From Deinococcus soli (ex Cha et al. 2016) (lineage in GTDB: Bacteria > Deinococcota > Deinococci > Deinococcales > Deinococcaceae), in assembly GCF_001007995.1 (NCBI RefSeq), contig NZ_CP011389.1:1640001-1704000 (forward strand): a DNA stretch of 64,000 nucleotides, in the 5' to 3' direction. The translations under genes were made by a program, and so were the position numbers. The notes beneath the pieces are model-generated. The model was not told where the DNA came from. It was given only the letters and a program-made list of their open reading frames with translations, and ran no database searches. How positions within the stretch are numbered: position 1 is the first letter of the stretch; each line of letters begins with the position of its first letter. Shown piece after piece: positions 29,816 to 38,297 of this stretch.

Positions 29816-30949
29816 TTACCGGCGGGCGCTGAGCCAGAGCAGCAGGCTGCCTGCGAGGACGGCGACGAGATCGGGGGCGTACGCGGCGACGGCACCGGGC
29901 AGGGCGCCCTTCTCGCCCATGACGTTGAAGACGCTGTACGTGGCGTAGTACGCAAAGGTCAGCATGAGGGCCCAGACGAAGCCGACGTTGCGGCCCGAGC
30001 GGAAGCTGAACACGGCGAGGCTGACGCCGAAGAACGCCAGGGCCAGGGCAGCGAGGGGCGCGGCGAATTTCTGGTGCAGCGCGGTGAACTCGGCGGGCGC
30101 CTGGATGCCCTGGGTGCGGTAGGTGCTCAGGCGGTTCCACAGGACGGGCAGGGGGTCGTTAACGGGCCGGGCCTGCGCGGCGCTGCCGAGGTCGGTGCCG
30201 GTGTCCTGAAGGGGCAGGGTGCCGGTCTCGAAGCTGAGGATGGTGACGGGCCGGGCGTCCTGGTACGTGACGCGCTGCCCGCCTTTCAGGGTGAGGGTGG
30301 TGCTGCCGGGGATGAGGCGGCCTTCGCGGGCGGTGATGACCTCGCGGGGGGGCAGGCCGTCTTGCATGGTGACGATGCGCAGGTCGCGCAGTTCCCCGCC
30401 GGGGAGGATCTGCCCGATGCTGATGGCGCGGCCCAGCGCGTCGCGCAGGACGACGTTCTGCTCGCCGAGACCCAGGACGCGGGGGTTGGCGAGGACGATC
30501 TGCTGCTGCACTTCCCGGATCTGCGTCTGTGCGCGGGGCACGAGGCCCTCGCCGAGCGCGAAGGCGAGCGCGGTGACGACCCCGCCGAGAATCAGCACGG
30601 GGCGGTAGAGGCGCGTGGCGGGAATGCCGGCGGCCAGGGCGCTCTTGATCTCACTGTCGGCGGCCAGGCGCGAGAGCCCTAGCAGCACGGCGAACATCAG
30701 GGCGATGGGCAGGGCGCGGGCGGCGGCCTCGGGGACGTTCAGGGCGAGCAGCCGCGCGACCAGGAGGGGCGGCGCGCCCTTGGCGAGCAGCGGCGCGAGG
30801 TAGCGTTCCAGGCTGGCGACGACCAGCAGGGCGATCACGGCGGCCAGCGCGCCGAACAGCAGCGGCGCGATCTCCGAGAGGACGTAGCGTTCGAAGGTCT
30901 TCAGGCGCGGCGCGGCGCGTGGGGCGCGCGGGGTGGCGGGGCGGGTCAC
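29816..30949 (-). CDS. LptF/LptG family permease (second gene)
   Basis: A 377-residue YjgP/YjgQ-family membrane protein: three N-terminal transmembrane helices (about 20-125), a periplasmic beta-jellyroll-like domain (about 140-280, with VLRDALGRAISIGQILPG) and three C-terminal helices. In LPS-making bacteria LptF and LptG feed the Lpt bridge. GTG 30949 overlaps the stop of the upstream paralogue (GTGA), so the two subunits are made together. No lptB ATPase is in the window. Confidence 0.88.
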   Translation of the reverse strand: MTRPATPRAPRAAPRLKTFERYVLSEIAPLLFGALAAVIALLVVASLERYLAPLLAKGAPPLLVARLLALNVPEAAARALPIALMFAVLLGLSRLAADSEIKSALAAGIPATRLYRPVLILGGVVTALAFALGEGLVPRAQTQIREVQQQIVLANPRVLGLGEQNVVLRDALGRAISIGQILPGGELRDLRIVTMQDGLPPREVITAREGRLIPGSTTLTLKGGQRVTYQDARPVTILSFETGTLPLQDTGTDLGSAAQARPVNDPLPVLWNRLSTYRTQGIQAPAEFTALHQKFAAPLAALALAFFGVSLAVFSFRSGRNVGFVWALMLTFAYYATYSVFNVMGEKGALPGAVAAYAPDLVAVLAGSLLLWLSARR

Positions 30950-31992
30950 CGGAGCCTCCAGGCGAGCGCGGCGGCGAGGATCAGGAACGCGATGTTCGGC
31001 GTCCAGGCGGCCAGGTCGGGCTGCACTGCCCCGGCGCGCGCCAGGCCGGGCATGGTCGTCCACAGGGCGTAGAACCCCACCAGGAACACCAGCACCGCGC
31101 CGAACGCCGCGGCGCGGTTGCGCAGCAGCAGGCCCAGCGCCCCGGCGGCCAGCGCGAAGATGATGGGCGTGACGGGGTCGGCGGTACGCTGCGCGACGGT
31201 AAACGCGGCCTCGCGGCGGTCGGTGCCGGGCAGGCCGGGGTCGGCAGCCCGGGCCCGCAGGACCGAGGTGGTGGTCTGTTCCACCTCGATGATGGCGGGG
31301 CGCAGGCGGTCGGTCTGCGGCACGGTGACCGGTCCGGTCAGGGCGCGGGGGGGCTGGCCGGGGCGGGTCTCCCAGGGGGCCAGCAGCGTCCAGGTGCGCG
31401 TGCGGGTGTTCCAGGTGCCGGTGCTGGCGGTCAGGATGGTCTGCCCGCGCTGCACCATGACGCCCTGCAGCTGCGCCTCGTCGCTGCCGGGCGGCGTGAT
31501 GACCTTCCCGGCGTAGTACAGCGCGCCGGGCGGGGCGTAGGTGTAGCGCAGCTGTTCGGGGGGTGGGGGGGTCATGTTGTACACGCCGTACCAGGTGTTC
31601 CACCAGCGGGCCATGCCCTGCGGCGCGAACTGGTTGGCGTTCGCGTACGTGATGGCCGCGACGAGCAGGAACGGCAGCGCGATGGGCCACACGAGCCGCA
31701 GGGGGGGCACACCCCCGGCGCTGATGGCCTTGAGTTCGTTGTCGCTCTGCATGCGTGCCAGCGCCAGCAGGATCGCGAACGGCACGGCGAGCACGAGGCT
31801 GCGGTTCAGGAAGCTGGGCGCGAGGCTCAGGAAGGCTCCGGCGGCGGTGCTCAGGGCGGGTTTGTACGTGATGAGGTTGGCGACGGTGCTGCTCAGGGCG
31901 TCCGTGAGTTGCAGCGCGAGGAACAGCGCGACGCCCGCCGCGTACCAGCGCGTGACCTCGGCCAGAACGAGGCGGATCAGGAGTGACGGCAC
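30946..31992 (-). CDS. LptF/LptG family permease (first gene)
   Basis: A 348-residue paralogue of the downstream gene with the same topology: helices near residues 15-35, 60-80 and 100-120, a periplasmic domain (about 130-255), and three C-terminal helices. The cytoplasmic motif SDNELKAISAGGVPPLRLVWP is characteristic of the family (the partner has SDSEIKSALAAGIPATRLY). GTG 31992 lies 7 nt after TAGAAT, a leaderless start. With its partner it would make a heterodimer exporting a lipid or envelope glycolipid; the substrate is unknown because Deinococcus lacks typical LPS. Confidence 0.88.
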   Translation of the reverse strand: MPSLLIRLVLAEVTRWYAAGVALFLALQLTDALSSTVANLITYKPALSTAAGAFLSLAPSFLNRSLVLAVPFAILLALARMQSDNELKAISAGGVPPLRLVWPIALPFLLVAAITYANANQFAPQGMARWWNTWYGVYNMTPPPPEQLRYTYAPPGALYYAGKVITPPGSDEAQLQGVMVQRGQTILTASTGTWNTRTRTWTLLAPWETRPGQPPRALTGPVTVPQTDRLRPAIIEVEQTTTSVLRARAADPGLPGTDRREAAFTVAQRTADPVTPIIFALAAGALGLLLRNRAAAFGAVLVFLVGFYALWTTMPGLARAGAVQPDLAAWTPNIAFLILAAALAWRLR

Positions 31993-32065
31993 GTGCCGGA
32001 TTCTAGCGGGACTGCATGAGGGCGGCGGGGGGCTTACGCGTCCACCCGCCGCCCACGCTCCTGGT

Positions 32066-32761
32066 TTACCCGGCCTGGGGAGGCTGTGCGCCGTGCCAGC
32101 CCTGCCGTTCGTGCCGCGCGAGGTGCTCGTGCACGCGGAGGATGGCGGCGTTGCCGTGCGCGCCGCGTTCCTGGATGGCGCGGGCGGTGGCGGCGTCGAG
32201 GTACGCCAGGCGCAGCAGTTCGGTGCTGCTCAGGCCGTCGCGGGTGTGCTTCACGCCGCGTTCGCGGCGGATGGTGGCGCTGTCGGTGCCCAGAACGCTG
32301 CGGTTGCTGATGCTACCCAGCTGGCCGAACACGTTCCCGGCGCCGCCGTGCCGCGCGACGGTGCTCATGAGTTCCCGGCGGGCGTGGGTGCTGTCCAGGC
32401 GGGCGGCCAGCCAGCGGCGCGCTTCGGGGTCGGGGTTGCGTTCGGCGATACTGGCGGCGAGGCGCACGTCGCCCTGCAGGGCGCGGGTCAGGAGTTCCTG
32501 CGCCCGCTTACGCCAGCGGCGGGCCTGGGTGGTGTCCAGCGCGAAGCACAGGGTGGTGAACGCGGGGACGCTCAGGGCGTCTTCCGGGCCGGCGCCGAAG
32601 TCGGCGCTGTCGGGGCTGAAGTCGTGGGCGGCGAGGGTCGTGCCGTGCGCGTCGGCGGGGACGCCCAGCTGCGTCAGGGCCGCCGCTGCGTGGAGGAGTC
32701 CGTCCGCGCTGACGGGCAGCCGGACGGTGCCGAAATCGAGGGTCAGGGGTACGTTCTTCAC
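32066..32761 (-). CDS. ddrC: DNA damage response protein DdrC
   Basis: A 231-residue protein that, by its opening (MKNVPLTLDFGTVRLPVSADGL after the GTG start), length and domain plan, matches DdrC of D. radiodurans, a Deinococcus-specific, radiation-induced DNA-binding protein that compacts DNA and acts on breaks. An N-terminal beta-rich/winged-helix part (about 1-125) precedes a helical domain with RDGLSSTELLRLAYLDAATA (about 168-187). GTG 32761 lies 6 nt after TATACT. The upstream 17-bp element fits the RDRM, so DdrO control is expected. Identification is from memory of the DdrC sequence. Confidence 0.85.
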   Translation of the reverse strand: MKNVPLTLDFGTVRLPVSADGLLHAAAALTQLGVPADAHGTTLAAHDFSPDSADFGAGPEDALSVPAFTTLCFALDTTQARRWRKRAQELLTRALQGDVRLAASIAERNPDPEARRWLAARLDSTHARRELMSTVARHGGAGNVFGQLGSISNRSVLGTDSATIRRERGVKHTRDGLSSTELLRLAYLDAATARAIQERGAHGNAAILRVHEHLARHERQGWHGAQPPQAG

Positions 32762-32780
32762 AAGAAAAGTATAGCATAAA

Positions 32781-32797
32781 TTCTGTTAAAAGCATAA
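32781..32797 (-). promoter_or_regulatory. Degenerate RDRM (DdrO operator) upstream of ddrC
   Basis: On the minus strand, TTATGCTTTTAACAGAA matches the radiation/desiccation response motif TTATGTCATTGACATAA at 12 of 17 positions, including both outer arms. It overlaps the -35 region of the TATACT (32768-32773) promoter, where DdrO binding would block transcription until the DdrO repressor is cleaved by the IrrE protease. Confidence 0.7.
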
Positions 32798-32971
32798 TGA
32801 CCCATGGGTAATCAGACTGCCCGAAAGGGCGAGACCTCCAGGCCAATCTGTCCTCCAGCAGCAGGAATTTCGCTCAGCCCCGGCACGCGGCAACCCGGAT
32901 CCCACCCCCTCCACGTACACTGAGGATCACGCACAACCCACGCCCCTTCCCACCTGCCGGAGGACCCACCC

Positions 32972-34861
32972 ATGACGGATGCCCCACGCCCCGACCGCTG
33001 GTTCGTACCCCAGTCCGTGCTGCGCCGCCTTCAGGGCAACCCCGACGCTGACATCGAGGCCGCCCGGCGCGACCCGGACGCCTTCTGGCTGGACCAGGCC
33101 CGCAGCTTCGAGTGGACGAAAGTGCCCACGACCGGCCTGACCTGGGACCGCCCGCACATGCAGTGGTTCGCGGACGGCGAGACGAACGTCACCCTCAGCG
33201 CCCTAGACCGCCACGCACGCGGCGAGGCCCGCACGCGCGCGGCGCTGATCTGGCTGTCGGAAACCGAGGAGGCGCAGGTCATCACGTACGGCATGCTGCA
33301 CGAACGGGTCGAGCGGACCGCCGCCGGGCTGCGCGCGCTGGGCGTGACCGCAGGCGACCGCGTGGTGATCTACATGCCCCTGACCCCAGAGGGCGTGATC
33401 GCCATGCTGGCCTGCGCGCGGCTCGGCGCGGTGCATTCGGTCGTGTACGCGGGCCTGGGCGTGGGCGCGCTACGCGACCGCATCACGGACGCTGGGGCGC
33501 GCGTCGTCATCACGGCCGACGTCGGGTACCGGCGCGGGAAACTCGTGGACCTGTACGCCATCGCCTCGGAGGCCATCGCGGATCTGGGCGGCGTGGAGCA
33601 CCTCGTGCTGTGGGAACGCATCAAGACCTACCAGCGCGAACACGACGCCCGCACCGTCCCCTGGGAGAGCCTCTTCACGCACGGGCGCGCCGGGGCCGTC
33701 CCCGTGAACGCCGAACATCCCCTGTACGTGCTGTACACATCCGGCAGCACCGGGAAACCCAAGGGCGTCATCCACACGCACGGCGGGTACATGGTCGCCA
33801 GCACCTACCACCTCGGGCAACTGTTCGACGTGCGGGCCGGGGACGTGTTCTTCTGCACCAGCGACATCGGCTGGATCGTCGGGCACAGCTACATCGTGTA
33901 CGCGCCGCTGGCCGCCGGGGCGACCGTCCTCTTCCGCGAGGGCGCCCCGGACTTCCCGGACCCCGGCGTGTTCTGGCGCACGGTCGAGCGCTACGGCGTG
34001 AACGTGCTGTTCACCGCGCCCACCGCGCTGCGCCTGTTCATGAAACTCGGCCCCGACGTCCTGAAGGGGCACGACCTGAGCAGCCTGCGCGTGATCGCCT
34101 GCGCGGGCGAGGCCCTGAACCCGGAGGCGTGGCGCTGGGCGCAGGAGCACCTCGCCGGAGGCCTGGAGGAGGGCGCGCACGCCGTCGTCATCGACCACTG
34201 GTGGCAGACGGAACTGGGTGCGCCGATCCTGGGCACCCACCCACGCTGGCCCGCCCGGCCCGGCTTCGTGGGCCGCCCCCTGGCGGGCGTGGACGCCGAC
34301 GTGGTCGACGAGCAGGGCCACAGCCTCCCCGACGGCGTTCAGGGACACCTCGTGCTGCGCCGACCCACGCCCGGCATGATGCGCGGCATTCACGGTAACC
34401 CCGACAAGTACGCGCAGGTCTGGACCGAGAACCCCGCCGGGTACCTGTCCGGGGACCTCGCCGTGCGGGACGAGCACGGGTACATCAGCATCCTGGGCCG
34501 CGCGGACGACGTGCTGAACGTCGCCGGGCACCGCATCGGCAGCGCGGATGTCGAGGACGCCCTGGTCGCCCACCCCGCCGTCGCGGAGGCCGCCGTGATC
34601 GGCGTGCCTGACGACCTGAAAGGCGAGAGTATCGTCGCGCACGTGATCCTGCGCCGCGGCTTCGAGGATCAGGTCGGGCGGGGCCTGCGCGCCAGCATCA
34701 GCGAACACGTCCGGCGCGAACTCGGCCCCATCGCCACGCCCGGCGAGATCCGCGTCGTCACGGCCCTGCCCAAGACCCGCAGCGGGAAGATCATGCGCCG
34801 CGTCCTGCGCGCCCAGGCGCTCGGGCAGGACCCCGGCGACCTCACCACCCTGGAAGGCTAG
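32972..34861 (+). CDS. acs: Acetyl-CoA (or propionyl-CoA) synthetase
   Basis: A 629-residue acyl-CoA synthetase of the ANL superfamily that activates acetate via acetyl-AMP. Visible are the P-loop YTSGSTGKPKGV, the DIGWIVGHSYIVYAPL segment, the substrate gate HWWQTE (Trp-Trp as in acetyl-CoA synthetase), the hinge GYISILGRADDVLNVAGHRI and the catalytic C-terminal Lys in KTRSGKIMRR, often acetylated in this family. Slightly short against the usual 650. A GGAGG Shine-Dalgarno precedes the ATG. With ackA-pta nearby the region carries both acetate routes. A PrpE-like preference cannot be excluded. Confidence 0.88.
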   Translation: MTDAPRPDRWFVPQSVLRRLQGNPDADIEAARRDPDAFWLDQARSFEWTKVPTTGLTWDRPHMQWFADGETNVTLSALDRHARGEARTRAALIWLSETEEAQVITYGMLHERVERTAAGLRALGVTAGDRVVIYMPLTPEGVIAMLACARLGAVHSVVYAGLGVGALRDRITDAGARVVITADVGYRRGKLVDLYAIASEAIADLGGVEHLVLWERIKTYQREHDARTVPWESLFTHGRAGAVPVNAEHPLYVLYTSGSTGKPKGVIHTHGGYMVASTYHLGQLFDVRAGDVFFCTSDIGWIVGHSYIVYAPLAAGATVLFREGAPDFPDPGVFWRTVERYGVNVLFTAPTALRLFMKLGPDVLKGHDLSSLRVIACAGEALNPEAWRWAQEHLAGGLEEGAHAVVIDHWWQTELGAPILGTHPRWPARPGFVGRPLAGVDADVVDEQGHSLPDGVQGHLVLRRPTPGMMRGIHGNPDKYAQVWTENPAGYLSGDLAVRDEHGYISILGRADDVLNVAGHRIGSADVEDALVAHPAVAEAAVIGVPDDLKGESIVAHVILRRGFEDQVGRGLRASISEHVRRELGPIATPGEIRVVTALPKTRSGKIMRRVLRAQALGQDPGDLTTLEG

Positions 34862-34870
34862 GTGGGGATA

Positions 34871-34937
34871 GAAATAAAAAAGCCGCCTCGTGGGCGGTGA
34901 TGTCCAAGAATATAGCGCGGTATGCAGGGGCGGTCAA
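34871..34937 (-). promoter_or_regulatory. Promoter-hairpin module, copy B
   Basis: Minus strand: TTGACC (34932-34937), 17-bp spacer containing GCATACCGCG, TATATT (34909-34914), then CCGCC-CACGA-GGCGG (34883-34897) followed by a T-rich run (34871-34882). It lies just after the acs stop and has no minus-strand gene downstream. The hairpin could double as terminator for acs or for the small membrane gene at 34969-35298. Confidence 0.65.
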
Positions 34938-34968
34938 GCCTATCCACCCGAATCCGCCCTGCCCCGGT

Positions 34969-35298
34969 TCAGGTGCTGGGGCCTTCGCGGCGCAGGATCT
35001 CCAGCCAGTTCCCGGCGACCAGCCACGGCAGGAACGCGACAAGCACCCCGACGATGTTCACGATGGTGAGGAGAAGCAGGCTGGTGAGGTTGCGGGAATC
35101 GGAGCTGAACAGCGCGGGCACGAATTGAATCAGGAAGAACGGCAGGACGCCGCCCAGCACCACGGCCCCCAGGACGCCCTGCGCGGCCCGCCAGCCGGTG
35201 TCGCGGCGGCCCAGCCACACGCCGTACAGGAAGATCAGGCCCGCGGCGAGAATGCCGAACCCGACCACTTCACCGCCAAAGTTGAAAGAGGTACTCAT
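34969..35298 (-). CDS. Small membrane protein, hypothetical
   Basis: A 109-residue protein with three hydrophobic segments (about residues 9-28, 38-60 and 72-95) and short basic loops (GRRDTGWR). No family is recognised. It begins 78 nt downstream of promoter-hairpin copy C, which points at it, and ends just before copy B, which has the same orientation, so it is bracketed by two related repeat units. Function unknown. Confidence 0.7.
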   Translation of the reverse strand: MSTSFNFGGEVVGFGILAAGLIFLYGVWLGRRDTGWRAAQGVLGAVVLGGVLPFFLIQFVPALFSSDSRNLTSLLLLTIVNIVGVLVAFLPWLVAGNWLEILRREGPST

Positions 35299-35378
35299 GC
35301 CCTCACGCTACGCGGCCTGAACAGCCCGGGTTGCCGCACCTGCGGCACGGCCATGAGATCAACCATGGGCTCAAAACG

Positions 35379-35440
35379 AAAAATCCGCCCTTCTCGGACG
35401 GTGATAGAAACAGGATAACGCGGTATGCGGCGCGTGTCAA
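35379..35440 (-). promoter_or_regulatory. Promoter-hairpin module, copy C
   Basis: Minus strand: TTGACA (35435-35440), 17-bp spacer, TATCCT (35412-35417), then the hairpin CCGTCC-GAGAA-GGGCGG (35385-35401, with G-T pairs) and a T-tract. Near-identical to copy A at 1875, including TATCACCGTCC after the -10. It is the only visible promoter for the small membrane gene that starts at 35298. Confidence 0.7.
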
Positions 35441-35574
35441 CTCATGCACATACGCCTGAAAAATGCGTGCAGCACGACCTCTGCCTGATGCTTCACCTGG
35501 CGGTATGCAGCGATCATGGGGTGATCACGACCCGCCGCGTACTCTCCTGGCACATCACCAAGGAGGGCACCCCC

Positions 35575-35991
35575 ATGAAGACACTGTTGACCCGCGCCGC
35601 CACCCTCACCCTCGGCCTCGCCGCCCTGAACGGCACCCCCGCCCACGCCCTGTGCGCCGCGCCCCCCGACCTGAACGGCACGTGGCGCGCCAACGACGGC
35701 GGCACGTACCACGTCCGGCAGATTGGCACGCAGGTCTGGTGGGTCGGCCTGAGCAGCGACGGTGGGAAAAGCTGGACGAACGTCTTCCACGGTACCCGCA
35801 CCGGCAACACCGTCACCGGCAGCTGGGCCGACACGCCCCGCGGCGCGGCGCGCAGCAGCGGCACCCTGACCCTGAAACTCAGCGGTGTGAACGCCGTGCT
35901 GGGCTTCAAACGCACCGCCGCCACCGGGGGATTCGGCGGCAGCACGTGGTTCATGCCCTGCGACGACACCGTCCTGAACCCCGTCAACTGA
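35575..35991 (+). CDS. Secreted hypothetical protein
   Basis: A 138-residue precursor with a clear signal peptide (about residues 1-22, AHA cleavage near PAHALCA). The mature part is beta-rich with repeated G-T-W / T-G-N-T-V-T-G-S-W patterns (NGTWRANDGGTYHV, WWVGLSSDGGKSW) and two Cys that may form a disulfide. Similar small lipocalin-like secreted domains occur in many bacteria; ligand unknown. AAGGAGG lies 8 nt before ATG 35575, making this start secure although the frame is open further upstream. Confidence 0.78.
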   Translation: MKTLLTRAATLTLGLAALNGTPAHALCAAPPDLNGTWRANDGGTYHVRQIGTQVWWVGLSSDGGKSWTNVFHGTRTGNTVTGSWADTPRGAARSSGTLTLKLSGVNAVLGFKRTAATGGFGGSTWFMPCDDTVLNPVN

Positions 35992-36228
35992 ACCCCGAAG
36001 GCAGCCGCCACCCCCGCTGCCTGCACTGTTCTCTCTGATCGCTCCAGCAGTGACACCAGTGCACGGCCCAGCCATGACCCGCTGAAACGTTCCTGCCGCA
36101 CCGATGCCCGCACGGCCCGGTGCGGTAGACTCGTCTGTCGCAGGCCCCCTCACCGTGAGGCGCAGGCCGTTTCGGCGGAACCCCCCAGACGCCCGGGGTG
36201 GAACCGACACCGTACAAGGAGCGTCACC

Positions 36229-37551
36229 ATGCATAAAGTCGCCATCGTCGGCCGACCCAACGTCGGCAAGTCCAGCCTGTTCAACCGCCTCATCGGCCGC
36301 CGCGAGGCCGTCGTCGCCGACTTCCCCGGCGTCACCCGCGACGCGAAAGAAGGCCTGATGCTGTACCACAACCACCGCATCACCCTGATCGACACCGGGG
36401 GCCTCTGGAGCGGGGACGAGTGGGAAGACGCCATCCGCCAGAAGGCCGAGTGGGCCATGGAAGGCGCGCAGGCCATCATCTTCGTGCTCGACCCCCGCGA
36501 AGGCCTGTCCGCCGCCGACTACGAGGTCACCGACTGGCTGCGCCGCCTGAACAAACCCGTGATCATCGCCGCGAACAAGATCGACAGCCCCAAGCACGAG
36601 GTCTACATGGCCGAACTGTGGGGCCTGGGCTTCGGGGAACCCGTCGCCATCAGCGCCGAGCACGCCCGCGGCCTCGACGACCTGCTCGACCGCGTCATGG
36701 AGCACCTGCCCGAGGACACCGAGGACGTCCCCGAGATCGCGCCCATCCGCATCAGCCTGATCGGCCGACCGAACGTCGGCAAGAGCAGCCTCCTGAACGC
36801 CATCACCCAGACCGACCGCGCCATCGTCGCCGACCAGCCCGGCACTACCCGCGACAGCCTGGACGTCGAATGGGACTACGGCGGGCAGCGCTTCGTGCTC
36901 GTGGACACCGCCGGGATCCGCAAGAAACCCGATACCGCCATTGAGGACTACGCCATCCAGCGCTCACAGGCCGCCATCGAACGCAGCGACCTGATCTGGC
37001 TGGTGCTGAACGCCGGGGAGCTCGGCGATCACGAACTGAAACTCGCGAACCTCGCGTACGACAGCGGCAAACCCGTCATCGTGGTCGTGAACAAGTGGGA
37101 CCTCGTGCCCGACGAGGACCTCAAACGCGTCGAAAAGGAACTGAACCAGAAACTCAACCACATCAGCTACGCGCCGCGCGTGTACACCAGCGCCATCAAC
37201 GAGTACGGCATTCACGACATGCTCGCCGAGGCCATGAAACTCCACGAGAAATGGCAGAGCCGCATCCCAACCAGCGAACTCAACCGCTGGCTGGAAGTCT
37301 GGCAGATGCGTCAGGCCGTCCCGAACTTCCACGGGAAGAAACTCAAGATGTACTTCATGACCCAGGTGGAAACCGCGCCCCCCACCTTCGCAATCTTCTG
37401 CAACCGCGCCGACTTCGTCACCCGCGCGTACGAAGGCTTCCTGCAAAACCGCATCCGCGAGGACCTGCAACTCGCCGGGATTCCCGTCCGCCTGAAATGG
37501 AAGGAAAAAGGCCCCTACAAACGCGAGAAGAAAAACGAAGCCGCCGAGTAA
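36229..37551 (+). CDS. der: Ribosome assembly GTPase Der (EngA)
   Basis: A 440-residue protein with two tandem GTPase domains and a KH-like C-terminal domain, needed for 50S subunit maturation. Domain 1: GRPNVGKSSLFNR (about 7-19), DTGG and NKID. Domain 2: GRPNVGKSSLLNA (about 181-193), DTAGIR and NKWD. The C terminus is lysine-rich (KWKEKGPYKREKKNE). AAGGAG precedes the ATG, and TAGACT at about 36128 implies a leader of roughly 95 nt, unlike the leaderless neighbours. Confidence 0.97.
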   Translation: MHKVAIVGRPNVGKSSLFNRLIGRREAVVADFPGVTRDAKEGLMLYHNHRITLIDTGGLWSGDEWEDAIRQKAEWAMEGAQAIIFVLDPREGLSAADYEVTDWLRRLNKPVIIAANKIDSPKHEVYMAELWGLGFGEPVAISAEHARGLDDLLDRVMEHLPEDTEDVPEIAPIRISLIGRPNVGKSSLLNAITQTDRAIVADQPGTTRDSLDVEWDYGGQRFVLVDTAGIRKKPDTAIEDYAIQRSQAAIERSDLIWLVLNAGELGDHELKLANLAYDSGKPVIVVVNKWDLVPDEDLKRVEKELNQKLNHISYAPRVYTSAINEYGIHDMLAEAMKLHEKWQSRIPTSELNRWLEVWQMRQAVPNFHGKKLKMYFMTQVETAPPTFAIFCNRADFVTRAYEGFLQNRIREDLQLAGIPVRLKWKEKGPYKREKKNEAAE

Positions 37552-37559
37552 CCACACAG

Positions 37560-37583
37560 CCCCCGCCCCGCGCGGGGGTTTCT
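37560..37583 (+). terminator. Terminator after der
   Basis: Stem CCCCCGC / GCGGGGG with a 5-nt loop, then TTTCT. It ends at the stop codon of the convergent HTH gene. Confidence 0.8.
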
Positions 37584-38272
37584 CATGGCGCCGGATTCAG
37601 GCCCAGGAAGGTGTTGAGGTTACGGGACAGCGAGAGGGTTCCGGCGGGCTGCGCGGGATCGCTGAAGGCCAGGAGGGCCAGCGTGCAGGGTTCTCCCGTC
37701 TCGCTGTGGCCCTCGGCAGAGGCGCGGGTCAGAACGTCACTCAGGTCGCGGGCCAGCCGCGCGTAGCGTTCCGGCGTGAGGCGCAGCGTCAGGCGGTCCA
37801 GGTGGGCGCGGAAGGGTACGGGGATGGGGTCGGTCACGTCCTCGAGAGGCTGGGCAGGATGCTCCCCGTTCCCGAAGCCGAACACGTCCTCCTCGCCGTC
37901 GCGCATGTGGGCCCAGCAGCGCCCGTACGCCGCCAGGAACCGGCCCGTGAGGTCACGCAGGTCGCCCCGCCCGTTTCCGTCCGGGTCCTGTGGGGGCAGC
38001 AGGTCGCTGGGCACCCGAAAGGTACGGGCGCGCAGCTGGTAGTACACGCGTCCGGCCTCGCGCCGCTGCTCGAACAGCAGGCCCAGGCCCGCCAGTCGCC
38101 GCGCGTGGTGATGCGCGAGGTTCGCGGGCATCCCGGCGCGGGCCGCCACGTCACTGGGCGAGGCGGCGCTCAGGAATAGGCCCAGCAGGTGGGTGTCCTG
38201 CCGCAGGGCGCGGGCAGCGGATTCATCGGTGACGCGCAGGCTCTCCAGCTGGGCGGGGGTGAGTTCGGGCAT
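37583..38272 (-). CDS. ArsR-like winged-helix transcriptional regulator
   Basis: A 229-residue protein with an N-terminal winged helix (about 20-90): LLGLFLSAASPSDVAARAGMPANLAHHHARRLAGLGLLFEQ-type pattern, where helix-turn-helix residues PSDVAARAGMPANLAHHH are followed by a wing (RREAGRVYYQLRA). The C-terminal 130 residues are helical and may sense a ligand or dimerise. Similar proteins with a helical C-terminal half occur in Actinobacteria and Deinococcus. ATG 38272 follows CATGCT by 6 nt. Target genes unknown. Confidence 0.75.
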   Translation of the reverse strand: MPELTPAQLESLRVTDESAARALRQDTHLLGLFLSAASPSDVAARAGMPANLAHHHARRLAGLGLLFEQRREAGRVYYQLRARTFRVPSDLLPPQDPDGNGRGDLRDLTGRFLAAYGRCWAHMRDGEEDVFGFGNGEHPAQPLEDVTDPIPVPFRAHLDRLTLRLTPERYARLARDLSDVLTRASAEGHSETGEPCTLALLAFSDPAQPAGTLSLSRNLNTFLGLNPAP

Positions 38273-38297
38273 GGGCGCAGCATGACCCGGAACGCTT

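Noticed and set aside
29816..31690. A single 624-codon minus-strand frame joining both LptF/LptG genes
   Set aside because: Its N-terminal half is an out-of-frame reading of the upstream permease; the real second gene starts at GTG 30949.
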